Positions 24,445-35,956 of a stretch of DNA of 64,000 bases are shown in pieces. The DNA is from Argentina anserina (Eukaryota; Streptophyta; Magnoliopsida; Rosales; Rosaceae). The position numbers were made by a program, and so were the translations under genes. Numbering within the stretch: the stretch's first letter is position 1; the number at the start of each line of letters is the position of its first letter. The DNA is taken from contig NC_065874.1 of NCBI RefSeq assembly GCF_933775445.1, positions 12,543,001 to 12,607,000 on the forward strand, read 5' to 3'. The notes below the pieces were generated by a model that was given only the letters and a program-made list of their open reading frames with translations, searched no databases and was not told the DNA's origin.

Positions 24445-25894
24445 TGCTCCGCTAGATTTGGCTCAGCTGGAACCATCTACGTGCAAGTTCCTTGGCGAAA
24501 TTGTAATGGGGTTTATGACATTGTCTGGTGCAATTTCCGCCGTATCGCGGGGGATTATTTCTGCAATAAAATCAGCTACGGCTTGGCCCTTTATGGTGGG
24601 TCGTGGCTTGTATTCGATGTCAAATTCTGTCAGTTCGATAGACGACTTACTGAGTCGCCTAGAGTGTTCTAGATTATGTTATACTTGTTTAAGAGGCTGA
24701 TTTGTAAGTACGTGGATACTGTGAGCTTGGAAGTAGTGGCGCAGTCGTCTAGCTGCCACGATAAGCGCGATGGCTAAATGTTCCAATGTTGGGTATCTTG
24801 TTTCCGGGCCGTTCATGGCTCTGCCCGCGTAGAAGACTGAAAATTCCCTTGTCCCATCGCGGCGAACAAAAGCACTGCTGACCGCGGTTGTAGATACTGC
24901 GAGGTAAAGGTACAGAGGTTCTCCTGGCTGCGGAGTTGTAATGGTACCGCGGCTAGATAGTTTTTTAACCCTGAAAGGCTTCTTGGCAGTAAGGTGTCCA
25001 GTCGATCAGTTTACTCTTGGAGCGTCTTAACAGTTTGAAGAATGGCTCACATTTATCGGTCAGTCTCGAGATGAATCGAGATAATGCCACGAGTCTGCCT
25101 TGAAGGGCTTCCACATCCTTCTTAAGTATTGGTTGCGCCATATCCAGAATGGCTTGTACCTTTTTGGGTTTGCCTCTATGCCGCGCGGACTGACGATTGA
25201 GCCCAAGAACTTACTTGTCGTTACGCCGAAAAAATATTTTTCCGGATTTAACCGCATCTTGTATTTTTTGAGCACATTGAAGATGGTTCGGATATTGGCT
25301 ACGTGGTCTTCGACCGTGACGCTCTTGGCTAACATGTCATCCACGTATATCTCAATCTCGCGACCGATGTGTTTATCAAACATCTGTGTGACGCAACGCA
25401 CGTACGTAGCACCTGTGTTCTTTAACCCGAAGGGCATGACATTATAACAGTAAAGGCCTCCGTCTGTAACGAAGGTTGTAGCTGATTGTACCCGGAATTC
25501 ATGCATATCTGATTGTACCCGGAATAGGTGTCCATCATGCTTAGTAACTCATGCCCTGCCGTTGCATCGATTAACTGGTCGATTCTAGGTAGGGGAAACT
25601 GTCTTAAGGGCATGCCTTGTTTACGTTCTTGTAATCCACACACATTCGCCATTTGCCATTGGCTTTTCGGACAATGACACAGTTTGAAATCCAATCAGGG
25701 TAATGGACTTCCCGAACGAACTTCATGCCTTTCAATTTGTCAACCTCCTGGCGTATTGCTATGCTTTTCTCGTCGTCGAAGCTTCGGCGCTTTTGTTTAA
25801 CTGGGTATGCGGAAGGTTTGATGTGCAGCTCGTGTGTGATGATGTCAGGTGAAATGCCGGGCATATCCTCGTAGGACCATGCAAAGACTTCCAT
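24445..25894 (-). pseudogene. Reverse transcriptase and RNase H of element B
   Basis: Two overlapping minus frames cover RT: 25604-25894 with VKQKRRSF, VREVHYPDWISNCV and ANGKWRMCVDYKNVNKACP, and 25060-25506 with MPFGLKNTGATY and the catalytic YVDDML box. The 25422-25694 frame holds the intervening RIDQLIDATAGHELLSMMD. Frameshifts separate the blocks. A ~25-bp local duplication of the GYNQICMNS coding region lies near 25490-25530. The region 24445-25060 corresponds to the first RNase H and is heavily disrupted. Confidence 0.85.
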
Positions 25895-26800
25895 GTTGTC
25901 ACCTAAAAAGCTTGTTAAGTCCTTTTCAACTGTGGGGCTAAGAGTTGCGCCGACCTTGATCTTTCACTCCGGGTGATGCGGGAACGGTGTGATGCTTTTC
26001 AAAAAAGATTCGGGGTTCACCGGAGTTTTGGCTTCGTAAGGCATAGCCTTTTGCTTGTTCTTACTTTTTGGTATTTCGCCGTCTCACGCGTCGACAACCT
26101 TGTCGGTCAAGTTTGTTGCAGAATGCACCGCCAAGATTTCGTGTCAGTTCTGCATGTGCCTAATCGCGTGTGTTTAGTAATCCTTTGCTACGGAATGTGA
26201 ACCCCGGACCTATCCTGTCCCGTGCGGAGTTGGTAATTTGATGAGCATCATGTATCCAGCAATGAAAGTTCGCATCCGGTTGATCCCGTTTTAAGAACTG
26301 TAGGCGTCAACTACGATGAACTCGGCTTCGACGCAAACTGTGGATGGTGTAGTCCTAATGCGTACCGTCATATAGTCCGAGCCTAGAAGTTGGGTTACGT
26401 CGCCAGAGAAGCTGATCAACGATTCATGGTCCTACACTAACTTCTTGCCACTACGCTCCATCTTCTCGTAGCATCCTTTGAATAAGACGTTGACTACGGA
26501 TCCCGTATCGATCATCATCTTGCCTACGTCCCACTGTCCACCCAAGACTGCATCAATGAGGAAGGCGTCGTCATTGGGTAAAGAAATGCCAATTTCCACC
26601 TCCTCAGTGAAGGTGGTCTGCTGCTATCCTTCCTTCTGTCTCTTGGCGTTTCCCCCTGTGATAGCGTACACTTGCCTTGGGTGGTTACTGCGGCTAAAAC
26701 GCTTTTTTTCCCGGTTTGACATGTTTGTCATTGGGGCTCCTCCCTCTATTACATTGATGTGACGTAGGTTTTCTACTACGACAACCACGTTATGCTGTGC
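25895..26800 (-). pseudogene. Protease region of element B, degenerate
   Basis: By position between gag and RT this should contain the aspartic protease and linker. Short minus-strand stretches are readable, but many stops are present and I cannot point to an intact D-S/T-G motif. The call is positional. Confidence 0.45.
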
Positions 26801-28418
26801 CCTTGGCTGCGCCGCTCGAACCCCTGTGTCGCCGTTGGCTCTTAGTGTGCGGAGGGTTTGGCAATCATTCGTGTTGTGGCTTCCATTTTCATGAAACCTG
26901 CACTACTTACCAAGTTCTGCTTCGGTTTGAGGGCGCAGTGGCCTTGCAGGTTCCCTCAACGTCCCTTGATGTTTGTGAAAAAAGTCCTCTAGGGTTTTTT
27001 TCCCTCGGTGGTGTATGGTCACTGCGGCGTCCTATCGCGTTAACTTGGCGAGGATCTCTGTTCTTATCCCGGCCTCTATGTCGATCGTGGTTGCGTGCGT
27101 CACAGTGATTTGACTGATGTCACTCTCTTTTCATTCCTTTGCTATGGTCTTCTGTGCCAGGAAAGCGCTTGCGCTGCAGGGGAATGATGTTTATGTGTAC
27201 GGATGTCTGCGGCGCAATGCTTTTGTCTGATGGTACCGTGGTTGCTTTTCCATGTATGTGACGTATTCTGCTTGGGCATACCGTACTGCCTCAGTCATGA
27301 TGTCATCATATTTAGCGTCGCGCATTCAAGGATCCACGTTGATATGGAACAGGAAGTTCTCTGACCGCAGTCCTTTCTTGAATGCAGCCAAGCCGAGTGT
27401 TTTGTTCAGGTTTTGGCATTTAGATGTTGCCGTCTGCCATCGCATGACAAAGGCTCCCAATGTTTCCCTGCTTTCTTGCTTTACTTGAAATAAACCGTAA
27501 GTTGTGTGTGCGGCCCCAGCCATGAGGATGAACCGATTGAGAAATGCCGTTGTCAACTGCGCGAAAGAAACCATAGAGTTCGCCGGCTGTTCGAAGAACC
27601 AATTCATAGCATCCTCGTCTAGTGTTTCGCTAAACAGGTGGCAGAGTTTGCGTCGTCGAATTCTCTAATGGCAGTAACCTCTTGGAAGTTATAGGTGTGG
27701 CTGAATGGGCCGCCTTCACCTGTGTATCGCGTAATTTTTGGGCTTTTGAATTGAGAAGGGCGCACGGTGTTAATTATTCGCGTGGTGAAGGGGCCTGGCC
27801 TGGCTGCGAACATTGGTTGGTACCGCGGATTAGTGTCTCGTTGCTCTATTGCAGTTAGCTGCTGCAATATCACAGCTAGTGTGAGATCCGTGCTGTGGCC
27901 AGTTGTGTGGGGTCAAGAGCGGGAGGTGATGCTTGTGCTTCCCTCCTCACGGTTGCGAATACGCCATGGTGATGGTGGCCGTTTCTTGGCGAGTTTGGAA
28001 GGAGTCAAGCTGATGCACAAGTTAACTTGTTCCCGTCCTTTCGTTTGCGCACTGCCTTCGCATTGTGATTCGCCGTGTTGATGATTGCGTTCAGCCCACT
28101 CGAGCTGCGCTCGTATCTTTTCGAGATTGGCTTGCAGAGCTGCTGCCTTCTCCCGCTCAAGTGCTTCGCGCTACTGGCACTCGGCCAGGTCTTTGGCCAT
28201 GTTTTCCATTCTTACGGCGATCGCCGGATCCGGAGTCGCGCTAGTGCTGGCTACTCTTCCGGGTGTAGGGGTGAGGATGATAGGGTCATTGGCGGAAGGT
28301 AGGGGATGGTTGAGGCTGAGGTCTGTTACATCTTCTATATGACCGTCTGCCGGAGTGGGGGGGGGGGAGGATTGACAGTGCTCATGTCGAAGTGTCGTTG
28401 CTTTGCTAAGTGCTGCAT
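26800..28418 (-). pseudogene. Gag of element B
   Basis: The likely start is the minus-strand ATG at 28418, a short distance after the primer site. A charged, Ala/Gln/Glu-rich N-terminus is followed by SPKITRYTGEGGPFSHTYNF (27619-27873). Then comes WFFEQPANSMVSFAQL, TAFLNRF and KQESRETLGAFVMRWQ (27326-27607), which is the Retrotrans_gag capsid-like pattern. An 11-G run at 28357-28367 coincides with a frame change, and further stops occur downstream. Confidence 0.75.
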
Positions 28419-28446
28419 GTGTTTTTTGGTATCTTTTTGTCGTGGT

Positions 28447-28465
28447 TTCCCACAGACGGCGCTAA
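28447..28465 (-). other. Primer-binding site of element B
   Basis: On the minus strand TTAGCGCCGTCTGTGGGAA immediately follows the 5' LTR. It resembles the GGCGCCGTCTGTGGGA-type primer sites of Tat elements. The tRNA species was not determined. Confidence 0.7.
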
Positions 28466-28940
28466 TGTTAATGTAGTGAATTATACTAATGTGATACGCT
28501 GTATTCTTTGCATATGCAATACGCTGTACTCCTTGTCCCTTTCCTGTCACAAATGGCACAAGTCGTCAAAGTGGAGACAACGGTGGTGTGGTCTTCAACT
28601 CTTCGACGCTCAAGTTAGGCTGATGGTAATTTATACAGAGTAACAGTAGAGGGTGTAGTGTCCTTACCTTATGAGGTCAAGGGTTTAAGCTTTTATTGTT
28701 GAGTCGAGGTACATCATTTACTCCTCTTCCGGTGTGGGACAAAGTCCAAATAAGGTGGTTCTCTGGAGTCTTTTCTCAAATGCGCGTAAGGGTGCGTCCG
28801 TAGTCAGTTTGGGCTGCGGGGCGGCCCATTGCATAGCTAGTGCACCTGGCTCACTGTTAGTATTGCGAGACTGGGCTATTTATTAGCCTTAGTGCGCTGA
28901 TAGTTGTGCTGATTGTGGCGGGCATAAGCCTATGCCAACA
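28466..28940 (-). repeat. 5' LTR of element B
   Basis: 475 bp, TGTTAATG...TGCCAACA on the plus strand, matching 17919-18392. GACAC follows at 28941-28945. Confidence 0.95.
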
Positions 28941-28945
28941 GACAC

Positions 28946-29650
28946 ACGACAAATAAAACATGTATTATTACATTTAAACTCAATCGCTCACAGGTTAATG
29001 AATCTCAACTAAGTTTAAGCATGTTGATAAATCTATACCATGGTAACTCATTTCTACATCCACTACACATTAACACGTGCACCATAGATCAAGATCAACC
29101 AAAGAAACTCAAATAACTTAGGCACATGTTTCACTCTTAGTCACAATTTCAGAAGATATAAGTACATTATGGACTACTTAAGGGCTTTAAGACTCAAATA
29201 AGACTAAAATAGATTTTACTTTTCTTTTTCATTTTAATTAAAAACATAAATGTAAACATAGACGCTAAAGATGTCATATAAACCCCACCCCACACTTGAA
29301 ATTTGCATTGTCCTCAATGTAAAACAAAACTAAAGCATGCAATACAACAAACAAGTATGAACATAATACATATGACATCGCAAAGCACATTAAACAGGGA
29401 GAAAAATAACAAAGGTGAAAGCATGAAGAATGCAAATCTAGTAACCAAGCTTTTCTATCAACTTGGGTTGCCTCCCAAGTAGCGCTAAGTTTAACGTTGT
29501 CTGCCAAACAATACTCATAATCATTACTCAAGAATAATCACAGACGCGAATTGAAAAGCAAGACTCATAGGCATTGTTTCGAATTTCATCTAGCTCATTC
29601 AGTTGTAAATTCCTATGAACAACTACATCATCAATATCAAAATTAAACTA
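28946..29650. other. Element A sequence between integrase and the B insertion
   Basis: Element A resumes after the GACAC duplicate. The phrase ACTTGGGTTGCCTCCCAAG near 29461-29479 is a short perfect-arm hairpin of a kind seen in Athila 3' regions. No env-like frame is recognisable. The 85-aa minus frame at 29274-29531 has no motif. Confidence 0.5.
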
Positions 29651-30759
29651 CTTAATAGCCCAATATGTCTTGTGTTCAAGCTCTACCAGAAGATGACAGC
29701 CTTTTCCATAAGCCATTCAATAAGGAAACATCCCAATCGGTGTCTTGTATGCCATCTTGTATGCCCACAATGCCTCATCTAAGCGTTGACTCTAATCTTT
29801 TCGAGTTAGTCCAACAATCTTCTCTAAAATTTGTTTTATTGGATACTTTTACCTGCTCGCATGTCTGAGGATGATAAGGTGTTGCCACCTTATAATGAAC
29901 ATTGAATTTCCTGAGCAAAGCTGCAAAAGACTTGTTAATAATTTGACAAACAGTGATTTCAAAATTTTCAAAACAACAGCAGCACCGTTAGTACGAGTGG
30001 CCACTTCCTCCACCCACTTTGAAACATAATCAACTACAAATAGAATATAAATATTTTGCTGAGAGCTAGGAAAATGACCCATAAAGTCAATACCCCACAC
30101 ATAAAAAATCTCAACAACAAAAATTGGGTATTGGGACATCTGATAATAGGACCTAAGTTACTTGTGTCCTGACATCTGACACATAATTTATAGAACTCAT
30201 GCATATCTTTGAACAAAGTTTGCCAGAAGAAGCCACTTTCATGAACCTTTATTGCCGTCTTCTTTCCAGTAAAGTGGCATTCCTCTATATGTGAGTGACA
30301 AAAAGTGAGTATAGATTGAAATTCAGTTTTAGGAATGCACCGTCTTATCAACAAATCTGGACAATGTTTCCACAAATAAGGCTCATCCCACACATAATGT
30401 TTAGCTGTCTTCACCAACTTGTCACTGTGAGCTCTATTATAGTCACTTGGTACTCTTCCTAACACAAGACAGTTAACAAAATCTGCATAACAAGGCTCAG
30501 AAACGTTGAGAGCAAAAAGTTGCTCATTCGCGAAGCTATCACGCAGAGGCAATGAGTCATCCTCTATGTTAGATCTATGTGTGATCCTGCTCAGGTGATC
30601 TGCCACCACATTCTCAATGTCTTTCTTGTCTTTGATCTCAATATCAAACTCTTGAAGTAATAACATCCATTTAATCAACCTGGGTTTTGCATCTTGTTTA
30701 GTCATGAAGTATCTCAAAACAGCATGGTCGGAGAAAACAATAATTTTAGTTCCTAACAA
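29650..30759 (-). pseudogene. RNase H end and integrase of element A
   Basis: The frame at 30034-30759 begins in RNase H ([36 protein letters not shown]). It continues into the integrase zinc-binding domain, with [17 protein letters not shown] and LCVRCQDT giving the H-H-C-C set. The core follows in 29849-30139 with [13 protein letters not shown] (first Asp) and [11 protein letters not shown]. Near 29,850 the frame reads [12 protein letters not shown]. Athila integrases have G before the Q and a catalytic Glu where Lys stands here (codon 29847-29849), so the active site is lost. Frameshifts separate the blocks. Confidence 0.85.
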
Positions 30760-30974
30760 GTAAGCTAAACTTTTATAAATAAAAGATCATAGCTAAAATT
30801 TCATTTTCTGTAGTTATGTAATTTAACTGTGCAAAGTCTTGGAAGCATAATAGATTACATGGGGAAACTTTGCTGGACGTTGACCCAAAACAACACCAAC
30901 CACATAATCATAATCATCACACATTAATTCAAAAGCTAAGTTCTAATCAGGTGCTTGTATGATGGGTGTGGTTG

Positions 30975-32127
30975 TCAGAAGCTCCTTGACCTTATTGATG
31001 CCTTCAAACACTCATTCGTGAAGTTGAAATCTACATCTTTATGGAGCAGTGCACATATTGGTCGGGCTAACTTAGAAAAATCCTTGATAAGCCTGCGATA
31101 AAATCTTGCATGTCTAAGAAAAGATCTCACATCCTTCACAGTTGAAGGAGGAGGTAAAGTACGCACAATATCAACCTTGACTTTATCAACCTCAATCCCC
31201 CTAGTAGATATCACATGTCCCAAAACTATACCTTGTTTTACCATAAAATGACACTTTTCCTAATTCAAAACAAGGTTAGTCTCAACACAACATTTCAAAA
31301 CTATGGATAAATGATGCAAACACATGTCAAAAGAATAATCAAATACCGAAAAATCATCCATAAATACCTCAATAATTTTTTTAACCATGTCTGAAAATAT
31401 ACTTATCATGCATCTTTGAAACGTGCAGACGTGTTGCATAGGCCAAAGGGCATGTAAAGGTGGTCATCTTATGATCATCCTTGTGTATGGCTATCTGGTT
31501 GTACCCTGAATAACCATCTAAAAAACAATAATATGCATGACCTGCTAACCTTTTAACATCTGATCAATGAACGGAAGGGGAAAGTGATCTTTGCGTATGG
31601 TGGCAATACACTCTCCATCTCGTTTGCACACGTTGAGGTACCAACACGTTCTCATCATTATTTACCACTGTAATTCCTGAACGTTTGGGAACTACCTATA
31701 CAGGACTAACCCACTTGTTGTCAAAAGTATCATAAATTATATCTGCATCGCGGAGTTTAATCACTTCTTTCTTAAAAACTTCTAACATATGGGGGTTTAG
31801 TCGACGTTGAGCTTCTCTTGTTAGCTTAACTCCCTCTACCAAATGTATCGTGTGGGTATACAGAGTGGGGCATATTCCCTTGATATCTACTACTATCCAT
31901 CCAATTTCTTGCTTGTACTCCTTAAGAACAATCAATAGCTTCTCCTCTTGCAACTGTGAGAACTTTGAAGAAATTATGATAGGTAGAGCTTCACCGTCTC
32001 CAGCAAAAACATACTTCAAATGCTCAGGTAGAGGTTTGAGCTCTAACTTGAGCGCTTTCTGAAAAGATGGAGCAAGCACGTTAGTTGAAACCAGAAGAGG
32101 AATGAGTTTAGGAGACATACTTGTCAT
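30975..32127 (-). pseudogene. Reverse transcriptase of element A
   Basis: The N-terminal block, 31696-32127, contains LKPLPEHLKYVF, EYKQEIGWIVVDIKGI, REAQRRLNPHM and VIKLRDADIIYD. The catalytic region around 31340-31400 reads EVFMDDFSVF on the minus strand, the Athila form of the YxDD box. The C-terminal block, 30975-31244, has GIVLGHVISTRGIEVDKVKV and VRSFLRHARFYRRLIKDFSK. At least two frameshifts and several stops break it. Confidence 0.88.
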
Positions 32128-32255
32128 GTATGGCTAAGATTCAAATGCCTCTTCCATTGCATAATTCTCCTCCTTCATCTCAAGGTCTTCAGCTGAAGCA
32201 ATCTCAAATACAGGCTCAAATTCGACAGGTTGAGAAATTTCCTCAATAGATTGAA

Positions 32256-32961
32256 CTAGTTGTGTTGGAACTTTCTTTTTACTAGCCATTTCGATGACTT
32301 TTTACATGGGATCCTCATCCAATGAGTACTGATGAACTCCTGCACAAAACTCTCAAAAACATCAATTGAACAACAAGAGTACATATCATCTGTATTTGGG
32401 TGCTTGAGGGATTCAAAGATGTTGCAATGAATCTTTTCTCCAGCTACTTTCATGCTAAGTGAACCTTCATAACAATCAATTTTGGTACGAGTTTCTCTAA
32501 AGAACGGTCTACCAAGAATCAATGGTATCTCAAAGGGCAGGCACATCCTTGGCTAACAGATACGGAAATGGGGCTACTCTGCAGATTGATGAACACATGT
32601 TCACCTTCCATCTCTAATACAAAGAAATCCGCTGGAAAAATCAAATCATCAACCTGCACTAGCACATCTTCTATAATACCTCTTCGGTAACAATTAGATC
32701 GATTAGCAAGTTTAATGGTCATCCCAGTAGATAAAAGTTTTCCATATTGATTCTATAATATACAACATATGACATTAAATTTATGGAAGCATCTAAATCA
32801 AGAAGAGCACCAGCAAACCTGTGATCGCCAAAAGTGCATGGAATAGTGAAATGTCCCAGATTACCTAACTTTGGTGGAAACTTTCTTTGCAGCACAGTGG
32901 ACACCCTTTCACTCAAGGCAACTGTTTCAGTTCCTTTGAATTTTCTCTTTGTAGTGCACAA
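32256..32961 (-). pseudogene. Aspartic protease region of element A
   Basis: Three consecutive minus frames read as one protein. They carry FPPKLGNLGHFTIPC, LLDLDASINLM, then RGIIEDVLVQVDDLIFPADF and PLILGRPFFRETRTKIDC. This is the Athila protease and linker. The active-site segment normally reads D-x-G-A-S; here it is LDLDASINL, so the Gly is replaced by Asp. With the frameshifts this argues for inactivity. Confidence 0.82.
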
Positions 32962-33274
32962 GTCCTTGAGAAATTTTTCATACTAAGGAATCTGCTTGAT
33001 CACATCCAACAATGGAATATTACCCTCAACCTTCTTGAAGACGTCTAGTATCTCCTTTTTCTTTTCCTCCTTCGTCTATTTCTGTAACCTGCTAGGAAAA
33101 GGCACATTAGTGATAATCAAAAGTAAGGTTAAGGGGCATAACAGGGCTGGTTTCAGTCTTAACTCAATTTTTATTCCAGGTGCATTCTCAACAGGTTGAG
33201 AGAATTCCTCACCAGATTGAGTTTGGATGCCTAGACTGACTTCTGATGGTTCCTTAGGCACAATCTGCTCTAAT

Positions 33275-34335
33275 ACAGGCTATTCCCACTTTCTTCTTGG
33301 CTTCTTGACCACTGGAACTGCATCCACCACCTTCCCACTTTTCAAAACCATTGCATTGACTTCATGATGATCCTTATGATTAGGAAAAGTGTTGTTGGGA
33401 AGACATCTTAGGTTGACTTGAGCAAGTGTTTGTTGGATTTGGCTCACTTGACGCTCTAACCAGTCAATTGTCTTCCCATGTTGCTGAGTGGTGGACTTAA
33501 TCTGTTGCCAGAAGGCATTGCTTTCCTCTCTTTCCTTTTTGCTATCAAACATCATTTGTTGCATAGCTTCCAAAGTTAAAGCTCATGTTGATGTCTGAGC
33601 TGAAGCATGTTGTTGAGGCACACGTCTGTGGCCAAATTGCTGCACATCCCCTACAGGTTGTCTTTGTTGGAATCCAGGTGGAGTAGTTAGAGGGCTGAGC
33701 ACATTATTGCTTCGGTAGCTAAGGAATGAATGATCTATATTCCCATTTTATGTGTAGGGCTGCCTATAAAAAAATTCAAATCCTCCTCTTGGGTGTCTTC
33801 CTCAACTGCCCTGCACTTAGGAAAATCTTCTGCAAGGTGGTTCTTAGCTGAACAAATAGTACACACCACTTGAGATGTAGTAACAGTTGCTTTCTTATTC
33901 ACCTTCAAAGGACTAGCAATTATAGCAAAGTCATTCTTATCCATCGTCGTTAACTTCTGTATTCTGCACAGTGTTGAAAACTCATTAAGATGGTCTTGTG
34001 GATCTTCATAATGAGCTCCTCTAAAGTGTGGTAGATTTGTAATCAGAGATGTGGGAATTGAGTAAGCTCCCTAATTGTATGGTAGCACAACTGGTGAATC
34101 TACTACACATGTGCCCGGAATAAAGGACTCCTTAAGTCTCGCAGAGATTGGTCGTGGTGATGGTGGAGGCGTTGGAACACGTTGATATTCCTCAAACTAT
34201 GTCTCTATAGCATAATGTATTTCAGGGGCAAAACTCTCACCACCACTGTTGCTTACTTACACTAATCGTTGTCTTTGTTGTTTCCGGTTACGCTTTGCAG
34301 AGCGTTCAATTTCTGAATCAAATAATAGCGACTTA
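33275..34335 (-). pseudogene. Gag of element A
   Basis: Reading from the 5' end near 34335, DSEIERSAKRNRKQQRQ is an Athila gag start. A degenerate zinc knuckle, CTICSAKNHLAEDFPKC, lies in 33735-33944. The C-terminal block, 33280-33573, has the coiled QQHGKTIDWLERQVSQIQQ segment and NAMVLKSGKVVD, characteristic of Athila gag. Between them the frame is broken by stops, and the central capsid portion is poorly preserved. Confidence 0.75.
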
Positions 34336-34465
34336 GAAATATGAGTGTGTCTAGTACGTGTAAACAATGCTCATGCACACAAGTATAGACGTAAGAATCA
34401 AAATAAAAATAAAGTAAACAAAGAAAAACAAAAAAAAATACACTTTTGAGACTTAAAATTAAATA

Positions 34466-34483
34466 ATCCCCACAACGGCGCCA
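34466..34483 (-). other. Primer-binding site of element A
   Basis: The minus strand reads TGGCGCCGTTGTGGGGAT five bases after the 5' LTR. This matches the tRNA-Asp-type primer site known for Athila with one or two changes. Confidence 0.85.
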
Positions 34484-34488
34484 AAATT

Positions 34489-35951
34489 TGATAGGGCAAA
34501 AGCATTAACAAAGATACCCTATTATCAAATCAATTATATCAATGTAGTAAATGACAAATAGGAGGTCATTACCCACAGAGGATTGGTGAAACTAAGACTT
34601 AAAGACACAAAAAATACAAACAGATGCGTAAACCAAAAATCTGGCAGACTCGACTTAGGAGCATAAACCTAATTAATTAAAAATTATGAAATTAATACTT
34701 ACTAACTAACACAGTGGTAGACTACCACACAGATTTTGAGGGTATTCGGAGTTGGTTTGATTGGTGAATAGCCATAATAAAACAGAAATACTACTGAAAA
34801 CAAAATATTAAAAAGTGAATATGTATGTAAATATGAGAGAAACAATAGCTATGAACTTCTCTCCACCACTAGATACGTTTCAATCACCCCAAAACAATGT
34901 CAATGATTATTGATGATTGCACTCACAATTAAGCCAATGTCGTTAGGTCATTAACCATATTACGTTCTCTTACTTGCTATGTTAAGCGAAATGTCGGTAT
35001 CTACTTAACTATATTACCAATTAATTGATCTATGAAATGTCGGTATCTAAACCAAATAACTGAAATCATGAAGATCTAAGAACGTTAAAGTAACAACAAA
35101 TATTTTAAGGTCAATATCGGTAGCTTTAGATTAACAAGGAATCGCTTCACACAAGTACTTACAAAGAACCTGTTATCTCTCATAGAATATGCAACGATAT
35201 GTCGGTCATGTACACATTCAAGATAATAAACTCTAAAACATGCATCAAAATGTTCACCCAAAGAAACATGCAATAGAATAATCAATGAACAATCGGTGAA
35301 TAAATTCTCATCTAAAAATATATAGATCAATTGTGGTTCAAAATAAAAGACATATCTAGGGCTTTGATCAGCCCCTAACTACTAAGGAGTTTAGTTACAC
35401 ATAATCTTGAATAAGAGCATCCAAGAATACATGAGAGATGAGCTAAAGAAGGAGAAAAAAAAACATGATGATCGGTAAGAGAGGCCGAACTCTCATTTTC
35501 TTATGGATGCCTTGATGAGATTGTAGCACATTGGGGAGATGTGGTTTGTAGCTTGAGGAGATTAAAGATGAGTCCAGGAGTTTCTGTTGATGAATCAATG
35601 AACGAATATGGATTTCGGTCTTTACCTCTCCGTTTTCGTCCTTCTCTCTCTTTCTCTTATCTCTTTTTCTCTTCTCTCTGCCTTTCTCCCTGCCTCCGTG
35701 CTTTTTAATCAACCTCCTTCTTTGTCTAATATATGCTAAGTTAATTAACCTAGCCGACTAGGATTAGGGCTCTTAATCCATTTGCTCTCCAATTAAAAGC
35801 CCATAATATAATAATTAATCTCATGTTCTTTATTTGACTTTAAAATACCTAAAAACAAATAAAGTTAATTGGAGAATATAAAAACATAACAAAACAGCTA
35901 ATTAATAGGAATAATAAACATAATAAAAGTCACACAAATATATAAGTATCA
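34489..35951 (-). repeat. 5' LTR of element A
   Basis: 1,463 bp, TGATAGGGC...AAGTATCA on the plus strand, homologous to the split LTR at 11849-15761. It is followed by the GTATT duplicate at 35952-35956. The 89-aa minus frame within it is not a gene. Confidence 0.92.
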
Positions 35952-35956
35952 GTATT

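Larger units (their letters stand above)
17919..28940 (-). mobile_element. Tat-type Ty3/gypsy retrotransposon (element B) with antisense ORF
   Basis: An 11,022-bp element with 474/475-bp LTRs and perfect GACAC duplications (17914-17918 and 28941-28945), nested in element A. The minus-strand order is LTR, PBS, gag, protease, RT, RNase H, a second archaeal-type RNase H (aRNH), integrase, a region carrying a plus-strand gene, PPT, LTR. The dual RNase H and the antisense gene downstream of integrase are hallmarks of the Tat lineage. Comparison of the LTRs by eye shows roughly 40 differences in 475 bp (about 9%, mostly transitions). All frames are broken. Confidence 0.92.
11849..35951 (-). mobile_element. 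Athila-type Ty3/gypsy retrotransposon (element A) with two nested insertions
   Basis: The element is bounded by two LTRs, each TG...CA-like with termini TGATAG and CTATCA. An identical 5-bp duplication, GTATT, flanks it at 11844-11848 and 35952-35956. Coding sequence is on the minus strand in the order gag, protease, RT, RNase H, integrase. Removing the nested solo LTR and the nested Tat element (each with its TSD copy) leaves about 10.6 kb, a normal Athila size. Athila identity rests on three features: a tRNA-Asp-type primer site (TGGCGCCGTTG), the RT motif FMDDFSVF, and gag and protease sequence typical of that lineage. All frames carry stops or shifts, so the copy is dead. No env-like ORF was recognised between integrase and the 3' LTR. 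Confidence 0.9.

Noticed and set aside
24287..24700. 137-aa plus ORF, and similar plus ORFs across 22.9-28.3 kb
   Set aside because: Shadows opposite the minus-strand gag-pol of B, whose frames carry recognisable motifs.
28946..29650. Env-like gene of element A
   Set aside because: No signal peptide, transmembrane or env-like frame could be read. Only short unrelated frames are present.
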